Shown here: positions 63,770 through 64,000 of the stretch, piece after piece | Position numbering within the stretch: position 1 is the stretch's first letter | Layout of the letters: the number at the start of each line of letters is the position of its first letter | NCBI RefSeq assembly: GCF_039851975.1 | Contig: NZ_CP156660.1 | Location: 4,195,677 to 4,259,676, forward strand | Reading direction: 5' to 3' | DNA: 64,000 bases | From: Desulfoscipio sp. XC116 | GTDB lineage: Bacteria > Bacillota > Desulfotomaculia > Desulfotomaculales > Desulfallaceae | Position numbers and translations under genes: made by a program | The notes under the pieces: generated by a model | What the model was told of the DNA's origin: nothing | Databases searched by the model: none | Seen by the model: only the letters and a program-made list of their open reading frames with translations

Positions 63770-64000
63770 TTTGCACTATCACTCATTATATTATATACTA
63801 GAAACATAAAGCACAGCATGTTAATAACTCCCTGTGAAAATTGTGAAAACATAAACATTCATTAACTTGTAATTGATATTGAATCAATTATTAAGTTTTG
63901 TTATTATTTTACTTAGTTACATGGCACACAGACTTATTCACAACCTGTGGATAAGTCTGTGTGTAAACTGTTAATTTAATTATTTTGAGGGGGAGCAACC
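63770..64000. other. Replication origin region upstream of dnaA
   Basis: AT-rich, gene-free DNA between rpmH and the window end. DnaA boxes at 63934-63954, and GAGGGGGAGC at 63987-63996 is a Shine-Dalgarno for a gene starting right after 64000, expected to be dnaA. Fits the rpmH/dnaA origin of Firmicutes. Confidence 0.8.
63925..63963. promoter_or_regulatory. Head-to-head DnaA boxes in an 18-bp inverted repeat
   Basis: CACACAGACTTATTCACA (63925-63942) and TGTGGATAAGTCTGTGTG (63946-63963) are inverted copies with one mismatch. They contain TTATTCACA (+) and perfect TTATCCACA (-), 3 bp apart, about 37 bp before the window end. May serve initiation and dnaA autoregulation. Confidence 0.8.

Overview
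The window looks like a Gram-positive, endospore-forming, sulfate-reducing bacterium of the Desulfotomaculum/Desulfoscipio kind. It carries a full dissimilatory sulfite reductase set (dsrA, dsrB, dsrD and a separate ferredoxin-dsrM-dsrK-dsrC-cbiA cluster without dsrJOP), sporulation and germination genes (sleB, ypeB, yyaC, a coat-F protein, lonB), and Firmicute-type T-box and SpoIIIJ/Jag genes. The species cannot be named from sequence alone. The right edge is the replication origin: rpmH-rnpA-yidD-yidC-jag-mnmE-mnmG-rsmG-parA-parB run away from a DnaA-box region whose last bases are a Shine-Dalgarno sequence for a dnaA just beyond position 64000. Most genes lie on the minus strand, co-directional with replication leaving that origin.

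Layout. 1-1.7 kb: 5' end of argS and a REP-associated tyrosine transposase (RAYT) flanked by repeats. 1.7-8.7 kb: iorB, iorA and paaK, a decayed sodium:solute symporter, then an aminotransferase and an Lrp/AsnC regulator behind a T-box leader; together these could interconvert aromatic amino acids, arylpyruvates, arylacetyl-CoA and arylacetates. 8.8-11 kb: ypeB and sleB (spore cortex lysis). 11-12.2 kb: small unknown ORFs, a hexamer microsatellite and stacked hairpins. 12.2-16.6 kb: cbiA (probable siroheme amidase DsrN), dsrC, dsrK, dsrM, a 17-codon micro-ORF and a ferredoxin. 17-20 kb: Mrp, two MinD-type ATPases with ferredoxin inserts and a NifX-like protein. 20-23 kb: FmdB-type zinc ribbon, DVU0298-like HEAT protein, YkgJ-type Cys-cluster protein, TPR protein. 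23.2-26.3 kb: dsrD, dsrB, dsrA, with a 775-bp upstream region holding a duplicated element.

27-41 kb: hflX with an N-terminal JAMM-like domain, a 28-bp tandem repeat array, glnS, icd, a coat protein, rlmH, murA, a peptidase-MA protein, a TPR protein, an M23 peptidase, the SCIFF ranthipeptide with its radical SAM maturase, and a nitroreductase. 41.8-42.3 kb: tRNA-Gly, tRNA-Glu, tRNA-Lys. 42.4-55 kb: purA, an FAD dehydrogenase, dnaB, lonB, rplI, a YybS-like protein, rpsR-ssb-rpsF, DUF951, an M18 aminopeptidase, a CvpA-like protein and a YkvI-like transporter. 55-64 kb: yyaC, parS, parB, parA and the origin-proximal block.

The main candidates for something new are: (1) the RAYT and its matching repeats, one copy of which has expanded into a 28-bp tandem array closed by an inverted copy; (2) a translationally coupled 17-residue micro-ORF between the ferredoxin and dsrM; (3) a duplicated upstream element plus a tandem 10-bp operator-like repeat before dsrA; (4) the JAMM-HflX fusion; (5) the T-box in front of the regulator and aminotransferase. 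Base composition drops strongly from the GC-rich left part to the AT-rich origin side.
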